Shown: positions 22,901 to 34,760 of the stretch, in pieces
Layout of the letters: every line of letters begins with the position of its first letter
Numbering within the stretch: the stretch's first letter is position 1
From: Coniferiporia sulphurascens
Lineage: Eukaryota > Basidiomycota > Agaricomycetes > Hymenochaetales > Hymenochaetaceae
Direction: 5' to 3'
Assembly: GCA_002794785.1 (NCBI GenBank)
Contig: NBBA01000011.1
Coordinates: 868,001-932,000 of the forward strand
Length of the DNA: 64,000 nucleotides
Position numbers and translations under genes: made by a program
Notes under the pieces: generated by a model
Told to the model about the DNA's origin: nothing
Database searches by the model: none
What the model saw: only the letters and a program-made list of their open reading frames with translations

Positions 22901-23526
22901 TTCAGCGCTTCTATCCGGTGCGATCCGGAATCCACAGCGGCCGATCGAGGCAAGCCTTGCGAACTTGAATAAGCGGCTTCGGGCACTGGTCTGATCTCGG
23001 GAGTGGGGCTGCCAATCACACTGCTGCAAGGAAGACATCTTTCTTCGCCGAATGCCGGACGTCTAAGTCCGGGCGTGCGCACTAGGAGTATGTTTGTCCT
23101 GCCCCCCCCCCTCACCGGCGGCTTTGGACACGACCACTCTGGAGTAAACTCGGGGGCAGCCAAGGGCGCGAGGCGCCAAGTTTTTGCCCTTCTTCCCTTC
23201 GTCTCGAATAAGGGTGGGTTAATCGCACAGGTCATGCGCTCAGCCAACGATTTTCATAGGTTCACGCGTCCCATCGAGTGCAAGCAACTGTCAGGCAGAC
23301 CCTGTCTTGCTAACAATCCACGTTGATACTTCCTAAAGGGCCCGACGATCCGGTGCTTATTCCTCACCTCGTATTCCGATTCTGCCATTCACTCACAGAC
23401 GTTCTATCCAAATAGGTTCACTTTCTTCTACCGTACCAGCCTGTTCTTATATAAAGGCGTTGGATGGCATTCGGAGCTCCAGAGTGCTATATCGCCTGTA
23501 CTCACAAATCTCCAAAGGCACGTGAA
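19945..23526. other. Gene-poor region, no supported gene
   Basis: 3.6 kb without a convincing gene. Several plus-strand stretches (about 21039-21170, 21241-21498 and 21712-21885) read openly and look coding-like but I could not join them into a supported model. A C10 tract lies at 23102-23111. No terminal repeats or transposase motifs were recognised by eye. The last ~300 bp are the promoter of the WOPR gene. Confidence 0.35.
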
Positions 23527-24826
23527 ATGCAGACAGGTCCGGGCCACACAACTCACTCCTCTCTACGTACGTAACGTCACTCTGGTTCTTGTCACGAAAC
23601 TGATGAAGCCAATGTTCAGATTTGAGAGATGCAAACGACGCCCATGTCGTATTTGAGGCCGTCCGCCTCGGGTTACTTCCTCTGATAAAGCGCCGACTTA
23701 CCTCAGAGGAGCGCGACCAACTTTCGTCAGGCAATGTCTTCGTCTGGGAAGAGGCTGAACATAAGGGTGGGCTCGAGCGCTGGACCGATGGGCGAAGATG
23801 GTGAACGGGCTTCCTGTTCACAATGACTTTCTTTAATCTGACATTTCCATGTTTTAGGTCGCAAAGCCGCATGAAGGGCGAATATCTATTTTACGAAGAG
23901 AAAGTCGAAACAACTGAAGAAGAAAAACAAGCGAAGGCAGCCCGGAGGTGATCACACCAGGATTTACTTGTATCTTACATCGGGTTGACAATGGTTATCA
24001 TACGTATAGGGCAAGTCGGAACGCTGGCAATCCGATACAACATACACCTACTAGACGCCAGGATCGGCCAGCAAAGCCTGACGGACTGACTAAACAAACA
24101 TATTCTACATTCGTATATTCCCATGGCTCAACATCACCTCGGAAATGGCACGTTGTCGCGTACTTCTCGGTATGCTCTGATTCCTCGTGCGGTTACGCCT
24201 GTATATATTGACTGACAACAACTCTGAAAAAGGGAAACGATTATACACGCTTGCCCGTCATTGAAAGTTATGACTATCTACGCAAAATTCGGATTCCCGA
24301 TGGGATTTTCTTTTCCACGAAAGGTTTAATTAAGAAGACAGACCATTCTCATCCGGATGGCGATGAAGATGACGACTACTCAGGGGGCTCGAGCATGTAT
24401 GATGGCGTCTCCTTTGGTCCATCCAGCCCGGTGCAGCCGTACTCTCCGCTTCCTTGGTCCCATGAGAATCGGCAACGCTCAAACTCGCAGAGTACCCGTT
24501 CACCCACTACGCCCTACTCAGTACCTTCACCAACTACTGTTCACATTTATCAGGCCACCTCTTCACCTACTTCACTGCGTTCTTCGCAAGCTCGTGCGGT
24601 CGGTCGGGATACCAACGCGTTGCCGAGATTATCGTCTATTGCTCCACTCCCGCCACCTGGTCACTTTGCACTGCATCTTTCTTCGCCAGGCTCACCAACG
24701 CAGGTCAGCCACGGTGGCTTTACTTCAGGACATTACTACCAGGCACATCCCTCTTCACCCCAGTCTTATCGTCCGCTGTCTTCTGAAGATCGTCGCGCTC
24801 TTAACACGTTCAAGGTCGTCCTGTAG
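23527..24826 (+). CDS. Gti1/Pac2 (WOPR) family transcription factor
   Basis: Five exons (23527-23566, 23620-23800, 23858-23947, 24055-24169, 24233-24826) give 339 residues. The WOPR domain is bipartite. WOPRa (residues ~15-105) has DAHVVFEAVRLGLLPLIKRR, SGNVFVWEEAE, RWTDGRRWSQSRMKGEYLFY; WOPRb (~115-185) has KPDGLTKQTYSTF, PRKWHVVAYFS and LRKIRIPDGIFF. WOPR proteins (Candida Wor1, Histoplasma Ryp1, fission yeast Gti1/Pac2) are DNA-binding regulators of morphological switching, sexual development and nutrient sensing. The C-terminal half is Ser/Pro/Tyr-rich and disordered, typical of the activation region. The first exon is inferred: it is the ATG-led exon that fits the donor and phase. Intron 3 (107 nt) is longer than most here. 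Target genes are unknown. Confidence 0.88.
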
Positions 24827-27800
24827 TCTTACAGAATCTTACAGTGTCATACTTTTTCTATCGGAACAACTTCTCATCTGAAGTTCAAAATTCTCCAGTG
24901 TTGTATATCATCTTCCATGTCTTTGTCTGCGAAAAGAAAATCCCGGACTCTTGCTTATTTGTACAACGACGTGTTCTGATATTCCTAGATTCAAATACCA
25001 TTGGCAGCACCTACATTCAGATCTTTCTAGAAACTAGACGAAAGATTTCTCCTATTGAGAAGCCCCGGGAAGGCCACATTAGTCTGCTTTAAATCGAAAT
25101 GCTTTTGCCTCGGAGTACTCCGATCGATGCCGACGAATCTGAATTCACGGCTCTTCATTTCAAAATTGCATGAAACGCTAACTTGACAATTCTACTTGCT
25201 CCTCAGAAGCGCCGGGAAGATATCGCTGATTTCTCGGCTGTTCTCCAGCCAACATTCCGGTCTTACTGCAAAGCTAAGTATTTCATACTCTGAAATCAAA
25301 TTTCACGACTTCCTTGACTGCTGCAGGCCGCTGCGGACTCATGCACCAGAATCCGTTTCTCTTGTGAGTGAGATAGTATCTGCTTGTGTACTCCGAGTCA
25401 ATTGAAGGATTAGGCAGTGTTTCAACCCACGAAATAATGTTTTATACTAGACGGACTGCAACGGACTCGGGACGCAGACCGTTCAAGATGAAGGCTCAAT
25501 CGCTTCGATATGAAGGGTCTGCTGCAATAAGACTCCTTGTGTAGGCGTTGAAGTTCGATTTCGCTCGCACTCGATCATTATCGAAAACATCCTGAGACAT
25601 TGCTTGGTACAAGCTCCTCCAGAACACGTATTTCCCTCGCCACATGGCAAATTCTCGGCTTCGCGCTGAACTCGCCAAAGGGGATTCAATGCCTGATTCG
25701 GATATACCGTTTTGCTGTGCAATTGTCTCCGAAGAAAGGGATAATAGTTGTTCTGCGACCTAGACTAATTCTTAAGTCCGACAGCTTGTCGATAAGAGGA
25801 ATGTTAAACAACATGGATGACAAACTCAGGAAAATCAAAGCAAGCGATACTGTACAGGAACTTCCATGGGAGCCTCTCGGCATGTTGCGTGACTAATTAT
25901 AGGGCTCCAGCTCGATGCGCATTGGCATCTCCAATCCTGTCCTTGTCCTAAGTATGTCCCCCCTTTTTCCATCATTTTCTTTACTATTACTCATTTTGGC
26001 TTCTGTAGCTCCGCAGGGCGTTCTAATGGTCTATAGTATATTCTCTTTCCTTCTTAGGTACGGTGCATCACACCCGCTTGTCGTCAATTTCATTTCGCTT
26101 ACCGTGTTTCCGGTCCTTGTACAGGGGAGCATATGGTTTGTGTCTGTCGACGATCCTTCCATGCGTCGTAATTGTAGCATTTGACTAATTTGGTATTCTT
26201 TCAGATACGTTATGCCCGCAAGGGAAGGGGTCGCCGTCGGTCGGTGGCTTTAACTGGGAATATCAGTCATATGGAGCCAGTATCCCATAGGTGCATGTGG
26301 CGTACCTGCCGAACGTGAATACGGAGCCAAGCCGTTTCCCTCCTCATATCTAGCTACCACAGTAAAGGGGCTATGCACATCGGTCATGGTATTCCAATCA
26401 TCCTTGGGGCGTATATCTTTGTACAGAGATAGTCATGCGTTCGAAGAGTTGATTCGTTTCGCGGACTCGAACTTTGGTAGCACTACAAGTGTGGTCAGCC
26501 GTTGTTACCCTCCCGCGATTCATCCCACAGTGAGTGAAATCTCGGCCCTTCCGTGTGTGCCACATGACGTTGAGCGTTGCCTAGCTGTCATTCCAAAGTT
26601 TGTTCGGTTCCTGAACCAACATCTCCTCCTCCCAGACTTTCGTGACTATTGGGGGAAGAACTCATATCACTCACACGAGCAGGGACTTTAACCGAGCCAG
26701 AGGGGAAGTCGCAGATGCGTACCTCGCTCATTCATAGCTATCATCATAATGCTACACCCAAGTCCGTCAATTCCTACCCATGGTCAAACATTGGCGCATA
26801 GGAGCCTAGCTCCTGGGCGCGGCGAAGCTCGACCATCTGCCTTCTCTGTTTGAATGTGCGCCTGCATCCCCGCCTACGCCGGCCCGCATTCTCGCGAGCC
26901 TCGTGTCTGGACAGCGACCGCGCCTAGGAACCTGACTGCAGATTTGTTCAGGTCTGACTCTGGAACAGGCTTCCTAAACTTAGCCCAACACAAATACCGA
27001 AGCCGGTCTGATTTGACAGAAACGAACAGGTGCGAGCAGGATCCTTACCTGAGGACATTCCGCGCGCTTGTATTTCCGTCCCGTGCAACTACAAGTGTCG
27101 AATCTCGATTTCTCCGTAGGGTTTTTTCTCATCTGTTGCTGCCCATCTTGTTGAAACCTCATGCGCAACGGAGGCATTCGTTGACCTTACATTCTCAACG
27201 CGTTCCCCCTTAGGAAAACCCCTGAAATTTAGTCGTCAGGGTATAAGGGAGGCAAAATGCCGAGTTCGAGCCATGAAATTATATGTCTTTTACATCGTTG
27301 CTTTAACTTCCATTAACGGACCGAACAGACAATTACGCGCTCCGCTCCGACAATTACCGCAGCTACGTTCCCGAATCTGTCTTTCCCAAAAAGATAACTG
27401 TGCTTACAGCTCCCGTGTCGAGGTACTCGTATTTCAGACCGCTCGTGTGAACTTCGGAAGAAGCTCTTTCTTTCAACGGAATGGGTTCTATGCATCCTGT
27501 CTGTTGTCTTCTCCATTGGGCGCTGAACATCGGCAGAAGCAGGGGCGTGTGCTTTTGTAATTTAAGGTGAGCATGACCATTTCTCCGGACAGTGGCCTGC
27601 ATGGGGCTCACTTATTGGCACCGGTCAAAAACTGAACACGATTATTGGTCAAAAGGACCCGGGAAATTAGACACGCTTCTAGTTTCGTAATATTTCTCGG
27701 CTACTCCCTTCGTATGGACCTGATGCAGCTTATGCTGCTCAACTGGCACCGGAAGGACAGCTGGGTAGCTACATGCCATCCTTTTTCTCCCACCCCGCCC

Positions 27801-28203
27801 TTTTCTTAGACCTCTGCCCCGCGCTCTTTCACCAAAAATAGATTTCTCCCAGGTCCCGACCCTCTTGGCACGAGAAGGAAAGAGAGAAGACAATAGTTTA
27901 AACGCATGCAAAGACAGCTGACCGCATGCGTTACTCAGAGCTTATCCTAAGACCGAGGCAGGTAATGGAAATGCAGTAACATTCGAAGGGATAATCATAC
28001 GGTACAAGATGAAAAATACAATAGCAATCGCGGGGAAATCAAGCGGTACACTGATAATACGAGAGTAAAACATAAAAAACGTCGCAACATTATGTAAAGT
28101 CATAGATGACAAATTCAAGAACGCCTCCTAAAATCCTCAAACTACATGGGCCCAGGGTCAACTTTAGGAAAATAGGTTCGCTAACTGTCGTGATATCCTG
28201 ACC
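24827..28203. other. Gene-poor region, no supported gene
   Basis: 3.4 kb. An intron-split coding-like series on the plus strand (about 25099-25510) and a 101-residue ATG-led open frame at 26386-26691 (+) are the best candidates, but neither has a recognisable domain. Other open frames overlap in several frames at once, which argues for chance. No transposon ends, RNA gene or tandem repeat recognised. Confidence 0.35.
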
Positions 28204-29384
28204 TCACTGACGAGCGCGTGAGGCATTGTAGTGATTGTTGGAATATGTGGACATCGGATCTTTCCAGAAATCTGCGAATTCAGTCCTCGAGCGATGTAAG
28301 GAAGATCCCCTGTCCTGCTTGTCCGACCTATCCGAGCGATGGTACGGTGCCATGGACTGATAAGACTTAGACGGATTAGGTGAAACCGCGTGGACGTATG
28401 GCGCTTGCATACCGCCACGAGACACCTTGGGGGTTGCTTGCCTGTGCGCGGAGCTCTCGTACCCATGGTCTCCAGATCGTCCGTAGACTTGGTGGATGCC
28501 ATGCATGTCACGGGGGTGTGCATCGTCTTCTGAATCATGTTGGCTCAACATCGAAGAAGAGTTATGGCGTGTCCCTTGCTGTGAGAGAGGGAGTGATGGG
28601 ATTTTTTCGTCCGCAACAAAGTCCGCAAACGCCTTCTTCAAACGTTCCATGAAAGCCTTCTTCTTTTCCTTCGGTGGGTGTGCATACACAATAATGCCTG
28701 GTAAGAAGGGGTGTGCGGGACCTTGCAGAGGCGGAGGCTGGGCTTGGGGGATATGGGGCATGCGGTCACGGGTATCTGCGTGCCTCGACAGCGAACGGGA
28801 CTTGTGAGGGGCGCGATGGTTCTGATGGTTCTGGACTTGGTCAACGTCCGGCGCTTTCGTGGAACGCTTAAGGATAGGCTTGAGCGGCCCATTAATCTAT
28901 TCATAGTCAGTTATCACGCGGTTTTTTCTGAGACATAGAGGCATACAGAACGATGGGCCGGAGAATGCTTGTGGTTCACCGATTGCGAGTTCCCCTCAGG
29001 ATACGAGTGAGGCCGAGATTGCTTCTCCTCGTACGGATTGGGATGGCCGGAGTTAACATGCTTCCTGGCGTGTGACGCTTGCTCGTGGCGGCCGTGGCGC
29101 TCGCGGGACTCTGGAGAGCTGTGCTTTGCTGTTTGTGGCTCGCGATGATTTGCAGAGAGACGATCGTACGCAGACTGGCGATGCTTCTCCTTGGAATGAT
29201 GCTCTTTGTTACTGCGGGAATTGTAGTCCGAATAATGTGGCGACGGTCTGGCTTCGTAGTGCCTGTGGCCGTATGTGTCGGACGTCGGCATGCTTGGCTC
29301 GGTGAAACGGCGATTGTCGAATGTTACGTCGTTCTTTCGACGAGGGGGAATGGTTTCCCTGGGATGACTTGAATAGTGGGGCAT
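28204..29384 (-). CDS. Hypothetical His/Ser/Arg-rich disordered protein
   Basis: Two exons (29384-28947 and 28896-28204) encode 376 residues. No domain is recognised. The N-terminal 240 residues are rich in His, Ser, Arg, Tyr and Pro with many charged repeats. A short ordered-looking segment near residues 255-285 reads PFLPGIIVYAHPPKEKKK followed by an amphipathic helix (FMERLKKAFADFVAD). The C-terminus is again polar and disordered. The intron acceptor at 28897 (GAATAG) and donor GTATGC keep phase 0. The 5' flank has no TATA box. The composition resembles low-complexity RNA- or chromatin-associated fungal proteins, but this is not evidence of function. Confidence 0.7.
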
Positions 29385-30183
29385 TTCGGTAGATTGGAAA
29401 AGCTGAGTGGACGTCTCTGAGTTGATGATGAGTGGAAGAGTGAAAGAGTTATAATCCGAAAGGTGGCCTCGTCCTTTGGCTTTATACCATCTGCAGGACC
29501 ACCTCAGGATGCGGCGTGCGTCATAGTCAGCGGAGTTGAAGAGACACGAAAGGTTTCACATAATGTGGAAATAAAAAACAATAGCACGGGATATCTCCAA
29601 CGAAAAATGGGGACGCGACTAACGGCCGCGCTGCAGTGGCCTGTGTCGATCCGCGATCTGATCCGCGTCAGGATCCGCATAGTTACATAATAACAGAGAC
29701 ACATAGCCTCTCTAAAGTAAACAACAATCGAGTCAAGTGACTCGATAAAATGAGAATGTTGCTGAAGGTCTAGCGGGTCGACGACGAAAAATTAATCTGC
29801 TAATAAGGTCTGGTGTCAGCCCTTTCTGTTCATACTATACTTTCGCATGGTCGGCTTACCGACTTCCAATCCCGCGAAATAATCATCGGCTCGCAAGCTC
29901 GAGCCACATCCGTTTGTATGCAGGATAGTCTAATGTGATTTCGGATTATTGTCGCGCTTCAGTTGGAGGCTAAGACATCGGGACAATTGTGTGGACTTGA
30001 GGGTTGAAGACAAGTTTCGTTTCGGATATGACGTCCTCCGAGCCAAATCAGACAACGGAAGTCACGTGTAAAGACCAATAACAGTCACGTGTACTTCCTT
30101 AAACAGGTCTTACAATAGCGTGGGGACAATTATCCCTAAACTTGCTCTTTCGGTTACGGCTTACTCTTGGTCGCTGGTCGACG
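29385..30183. other. Divergent intergenic region
   Basis: 799 bp between two divergent genes (one leaving to the left, one to the right), so it holds two promoters. AT-rich patches around 29690-29850 but no repeat, RNA gene or clear core element seen. Confidence 0.4.
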
Positions 30184-31346
30184 ATGCCGGGCGCAATGCC
30201 ACTAGTCAGCGCCGGTATAGATACCTTTTTCCTTGCATCTCTGGTCACTGTTGCTCCGTGGCTCTACATTACGCTTGGACGCCGAGACGTGGGCCAACCA
30301 GCTAATTCGAGTCAACAAGCTAATTCTGCTAGAAATCCGCAACAAGCCCAGACCCGGGCATCTAGACGGACGTTTTTCTCTATATTCATTGCAGCGCACT
30401 GTCTCTATGTCCTGTACAACCTCTGCGTGCTGGCACCTCCGAATATATTCATGTCGCTTCACATACCCCTGACTGAACCTTCGGACAGCATACGCGCGCG
30501 GTTTCTGCACCTTACGAGCGCCCCAGCGCTCCCAGGAGGATTAGAGCGACTTCTCGAGCGACTCCAGTCGTTCGAAGCGCGCATAGCATATGTTCGGTAA
30601 GCTCATTCGTGTTTACCGTTCAATACGAATCTCACGACATGTGAGGTAGTTTCGGTCACGCAGTTTTGCAGGAGTGCGAGTACTGCAACTCATTTGACGA
30701 CTTCGCATTATATGCGCTGCCTCGTCCGCTATTTGAATATGTGGTTTTGGCTGCGGTAGTCGGTATTGTGACGATTCGAGGTAGTAAACGTGAGGGTTGG
30801 AGGTATCGGGGTCTTGGTGCTGTCGCCGCTGCCGCCTTGCTGGAAACGTACTTAATTATGACGGTGAATATAAGGATTTCGGCGGAAAACAAGTTTGCTT
30901 TTATGGTACGCATTCTTACACCTACCCGGAGTGCATTTATTTACTAATTAAAAAAACAGATACACGACACGGCATTGCGTATACGCTGCCTCTTTTTCTT
31001 CGTCCTGCCACCTTTCCTCCACCTCCTCCCTCCATCCCAGAAGCCTCCTTCACCTCTCACCATCTTACCTCCTCTCGCAGCGCTTGCGGAGCAAACGTTA
31101 GCACGACTGCAGCTTCTCAGGTACACGACCGGCGCACTCTCGCGAGAACCCGTCCTGCGCGACACCGCCAACGCATGGTGGGCACGCAGGCGTTCAGAAG
31201 GGAATATAGCATTGCACGATCCTACTCTAAACGAAATGGCGACGAAGTTGGGCTTAGGAATTGATGAAGAGGGTCTGCTACGCTCTCGCGCACGTACTAT
31301 GATAGAGATGCTCAAAGGCGGTTTTAGGCCTAGTGAAAACTTGTAG
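30184..31346 (+). CDS. Uncharacterised multi-pass membrane protein
   Basis: Three exons (30184-30596, 30650-30905, 30960-31346) encode 351 residues. Hydrophobic segments occur at about residues 8-28 (DTFFLASLVTVAPWLYI), 56-78 (FFSIFIAAHCLYVLYNLC), 165-183 (FEYVVLAAVVGIVTI), 198-216 (LGAVAAAALLETYLIMTV) and 230-246 (IRCLFFFVLPPFLHLLP), so it is probably a five-TM endomembrane protein. The C-terminal ~100 residues are soluble and helical with Arg/Leu-rich stretches (ANAWWARRRSEGNIALHDP). I do not recognise the family. The first in-frame ATG was used; the upstream extension has no ATG. It is convergent with nothing and lies upstream of the oxysterol-binding gene. Confidence 0.75.
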
Positions 31347-32769
31347 CATGCAATCTGCTGTCTTGCGGAAGTTTAGACCCATACAATTTTATCGGCCTTT
31401 GATGCTATGGGAGGAAACTATAGGCAGTGTGCCACTACGATGAGGCCGGTGAAGGTTGCCGGCGTAAATTTGAAAACAATCATTAATTTTGTCACGATAT
31501 TTTTTTTACGTTGTATCAGCTTATGAGGGAGCACTTTTCTTAATGGCTTTGACTATACTTGAAACAAAATCTTCTGTCGAACCTCATGATGTAGCAGTTT
31601 TTGAGGTAAGGTAGGTGAAAACAGTCTTGCGCCGCGCAACCTAGAACTGCAAAGCCTCCTCACGCACTTTGGATAAAGCATTATACCGACGTCCTGAGAT
31701 AGCCGCGGTAGCAAACGCCTAAGACCAGCGCGGTTGGCCAACAGAACATACTAGACACGAGAACCAAAAAAAGGTGTGCGGACCGGGACATGAACGAGAG
31801 TAGAGCACCAGCTGCTTCTGATGATCTCCTTCTCGCCCGGTTCTCCTTGCTTCCTGTGCGCGGCGTTCCAGAGTCCCGCACGGAGCTGCAACCCCAGATA
31901 ACGTTGCGGTACATTTTGCAAAATAGATCTTCACGATCGCCATGTTGTTGGCCGCAATATCTACAAACGAGAATCTCCGACCATTAATTATTGCCATAGA
32001 ATGCATAGAACGGAAGGCACGCACTGGCTGTTCCTGTGTCTGCGAAGAGCCTGAAGACTCGGTAATTTTTGCGGAGTACGGCCGCGATCGCACCGCATCG
32101 GCCTTGAGGGGGTTCCAAAGGGTAACGGACCGTACACAGCCGTTACCGCATAGAGCACGTCTATTCAAGTTCCACCGGTCGAGAAGTGTGTGAGAGCGAC
32201 TTGCGTGAGGCCGTCACCGATGTGTTGTCGGGCGATTGCAGATATGAAAGTAGCAAGCAGGAGAATGCGAAGCTCAGCTGGCTCGGCCTGACAGGACCGA
32301 GAGTCCAATATCATAAATTTATGCAAATAATAAAGAGCAACAGCGGACTTTAGTGGGTCAAGACGCCCAAGAGATTATCATGCACCGGAAAGGAGGCAAC
32401 ACGCCCACCAATTGGAGGTGGACGCTCGGGAGTTCAGCTGATGGGACGGGCCGAACGGACAAGGGGTAGCGTTTACGATCCAAGGAGAGGCCACGCACGA
32501 CGTCGAATAACAATTATCTGCCGACTTTAGTCGACTCGACGCCATTGTCAACGTTGGCGAGCGATTTCTTTCTGGCCAGCCAAGGTGCGGCAAACAGGAG
32601 TGAAAGTTGCGCAGAACAAGCGGTGTTGTCACCGGCAGTGTTGTAAGGGGTAAGCAGGTACGCGCCATGCCATATGCAGTACACTTGGCTGTCGCTCCTT
32701 CGTCGACAACATTTAACTCACTCCCTTACGTCCAACTTGCAAAGCGCGTGCGCTCTTCAGTAGCAAGCC
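31347..32769. other. Intergenic region, no supported gene
   Basis: 1.4 kb. A minus-strand frame between about 32168 and 31719 reads openly and could be split by a 47-50 nt intron near 31885-31935, but no domain is recognised and the plus strand is open too. The last few hundred bases are the promoter of the oxysterol-binding gene. Confidence 0.35.
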
Positions 32770-34760
32770 ATGGCTTTCAAGGACGATCCTGTTGCGCCCG
32801 CGCCGACACCTCCAGAGACTATATCTGAAAACGGCGTCGAAGCTGAGGATGAGCTCAACCTTGAGGGCGAGACGGAGGCAGCGATCGCCGTGCCAGACTC
32901 TGGCGAAGGCGGCAAATTAAAGATGATCGTGCAGCTGCTCAAGCGCTGTCTCGGTGTGAAGGACCTTGCCGCCATGTGCGTTGTTATCGGTCTAAGCTTT
33001 GTAGTCTGATATCTAACGTTGCTCGCCCTATGTCCGCAACCATGAACGCTGGCACATCAGGCGGTTGTCCCTCCCCGCGTCGCTGCTCGAGCCAATTCCG
33101 AACTTGGAATATTGGCAGTACCTTGACCGACCGGATTTGTTTGCATCGTAGGTGTTCGAATATTTTTCTACCGAGCTTTCGAGCTTACTGTGGAGTCTTC
33201 AGTATTAACGACTCGGATGACGCCTTTGAGCGTATGCTCGCTGTCATTCGTTTCACTTTTACAAAGGACCTCAAGTTTATCGTGAGTGATACGATTCACA
33301 CTGAGCTATGGTTGCTAAATGGCTGTCGCAGCGGGGCAAAGTTATTAAACCCTATAACTCTGTTCTCGGCGAGCACTTCCGCGCCCACTGGGACGTTCTT
33401 CCTGTAGAATACTCCCCTGACCCGCTCGATGCACCCATCCATCGCCAGCACACTACCTCTCCTGCGCCGACGGCGAATTCGTCTTCAGTCTTCGGAAAGG
33501 GGCCCAAAGACAAGAGCGTCCTCTCCTTTCGGTCCGGAAAGAGTGCGACTAGCGGAAAGCGCTCCTCGTCGCTCTTTGATTTTTCCGTAGCACGTGCGAC
33601 ACCCACGTCTTCGTCCACGGATTCCACGTCTTCGGGCCAAGTGGCCGTCGAGACGAACCTCGCCGCGCAAGTTTCGAATTTGAGCCTTGGCGGCGGCTCC
33701 GGATCGCTTGAGTCTGGCCTATCAGGGTCGGCGGACGGGGACGGCGCGGAGAACGTTCGCATCGCATTCCTCACGGAACAGATTTCCCATCACCCTCCGA
33801 TCAGTGCATACCTTGCGACGTGTCCCACTCGCGGTGTCTCGCTCTGTGGTATCGACCAGATTAGTGCGCGTGTCTCCGGCACAGGCGTACGCGTCGCACC
33901 CGGTGCACAGAACAAGGGCATTTTTGTGCAGCTAACGGATGGCCCGGGAAAAGGTGAACAGTACCGCATCACGCATCCCATTGCGATGGTCAATGGCCTG
34001 CTGCGCGGTAGTTTCTACGTGACCGTCGGCGAATCAACCATCATTACATGTTCTGGGATAGACGGAGCGGGGAATGGCAAGGAAAGGCTACGGGCAATCC
34101 TCGAATACAAGGAAGAGGTATGTGCGTTATCGTTATCTTAAGCAGTTAATCTGATAACGCGGGGTACACAGCCTTGGATTGGGTCGCCCAGATTCGCTGT
34201 CGAGGGTGTCATCCACACGTACTGCGAGGGCGAGACTGCACATGAAGAATGGACAAAGGTGAAGCACGTCCCCTCGAGCGTAGCGCAGGCATATCTCGAC
34301 GGTTCGTGGCGCGGACGCGTAGGCTGGCGGCGAGCTAACGCGTCCTCTTCGGAGGCGTCGGCGACGCTTATCGACCTTTCGCCACTGCTCATCGTACCCA
34401 AGCGTGTGCGTCCGCTCGAGATGCAACACGCATATGAGAGTCGTAAGCTATGGGATGGTGTGACGAGTCGGCTGCTTGCGAAAGAGTATAGCGAAGCGAC
34501 GCGCAATAAGCAAACAATCGAGCAGCGCCAACGTGACCGTGCGGCAGAGCGAAAGAGGAAGGGGGAAGAGTGCGTATTTTCTTCTGACTTTCGTCCTTAC
34601 TACTTTACGGGGCTTTTTCATGACAATCAATTGATTCATTATCTTCAGGCACGTGCCAGTGTTCTTCGAGACGGACATTGAATCAGGAATCCCCAAGCTT
34701 ACCCCCGAAGGCTTAAAAGCTCTTGAAGACGAATTAAAGACGACAGATGGGGAGCCGTAA
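32770..34760 (+). CDS. Oxysterol-binding protein-related lipid transfer protein (OSH/KES1-like)
   Basis: Six exons (32770-32975, 33061-33147, 33203-33281, 33332-34117, 34172-34569, 34649-34760) encode 555 residues. The family signature EQISHHPP is at about 272-279. Other conserved ORD features are LPASLLEPIPNLEYW (lid), KPYNSVLGEHF, MVNGLLRGSFYVTVGE and the terminal region with RNKQTIEQRQRDRAAERK and PVFFETD. There is no PH domain or ankyrin repeat, so it is a short Osh4/Kes1-type protein that probably exchanges sterol and PI4P between membranes. It is longer than Osh4 (434 aa) mainly because of a Ser/Gly-rich insertion (about residues 165-265) placed just before the signature, plus an acidic N-terminal ~50 residues. 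Confidence 0.94.

Noticed and set aside
25496..25896. Overlapping plus-strand frames around 25.5-25.9 kb
   Set aside because: All three frames are open at once in parts, so openness carries no information; no domain recognised.
31719..32168. 149-residue minus-strand open frame, possibly split by a short intron
   Set aside because: The frame begins at a TTG rather than ATG, no domain is seen, and the plus strand is equally open.
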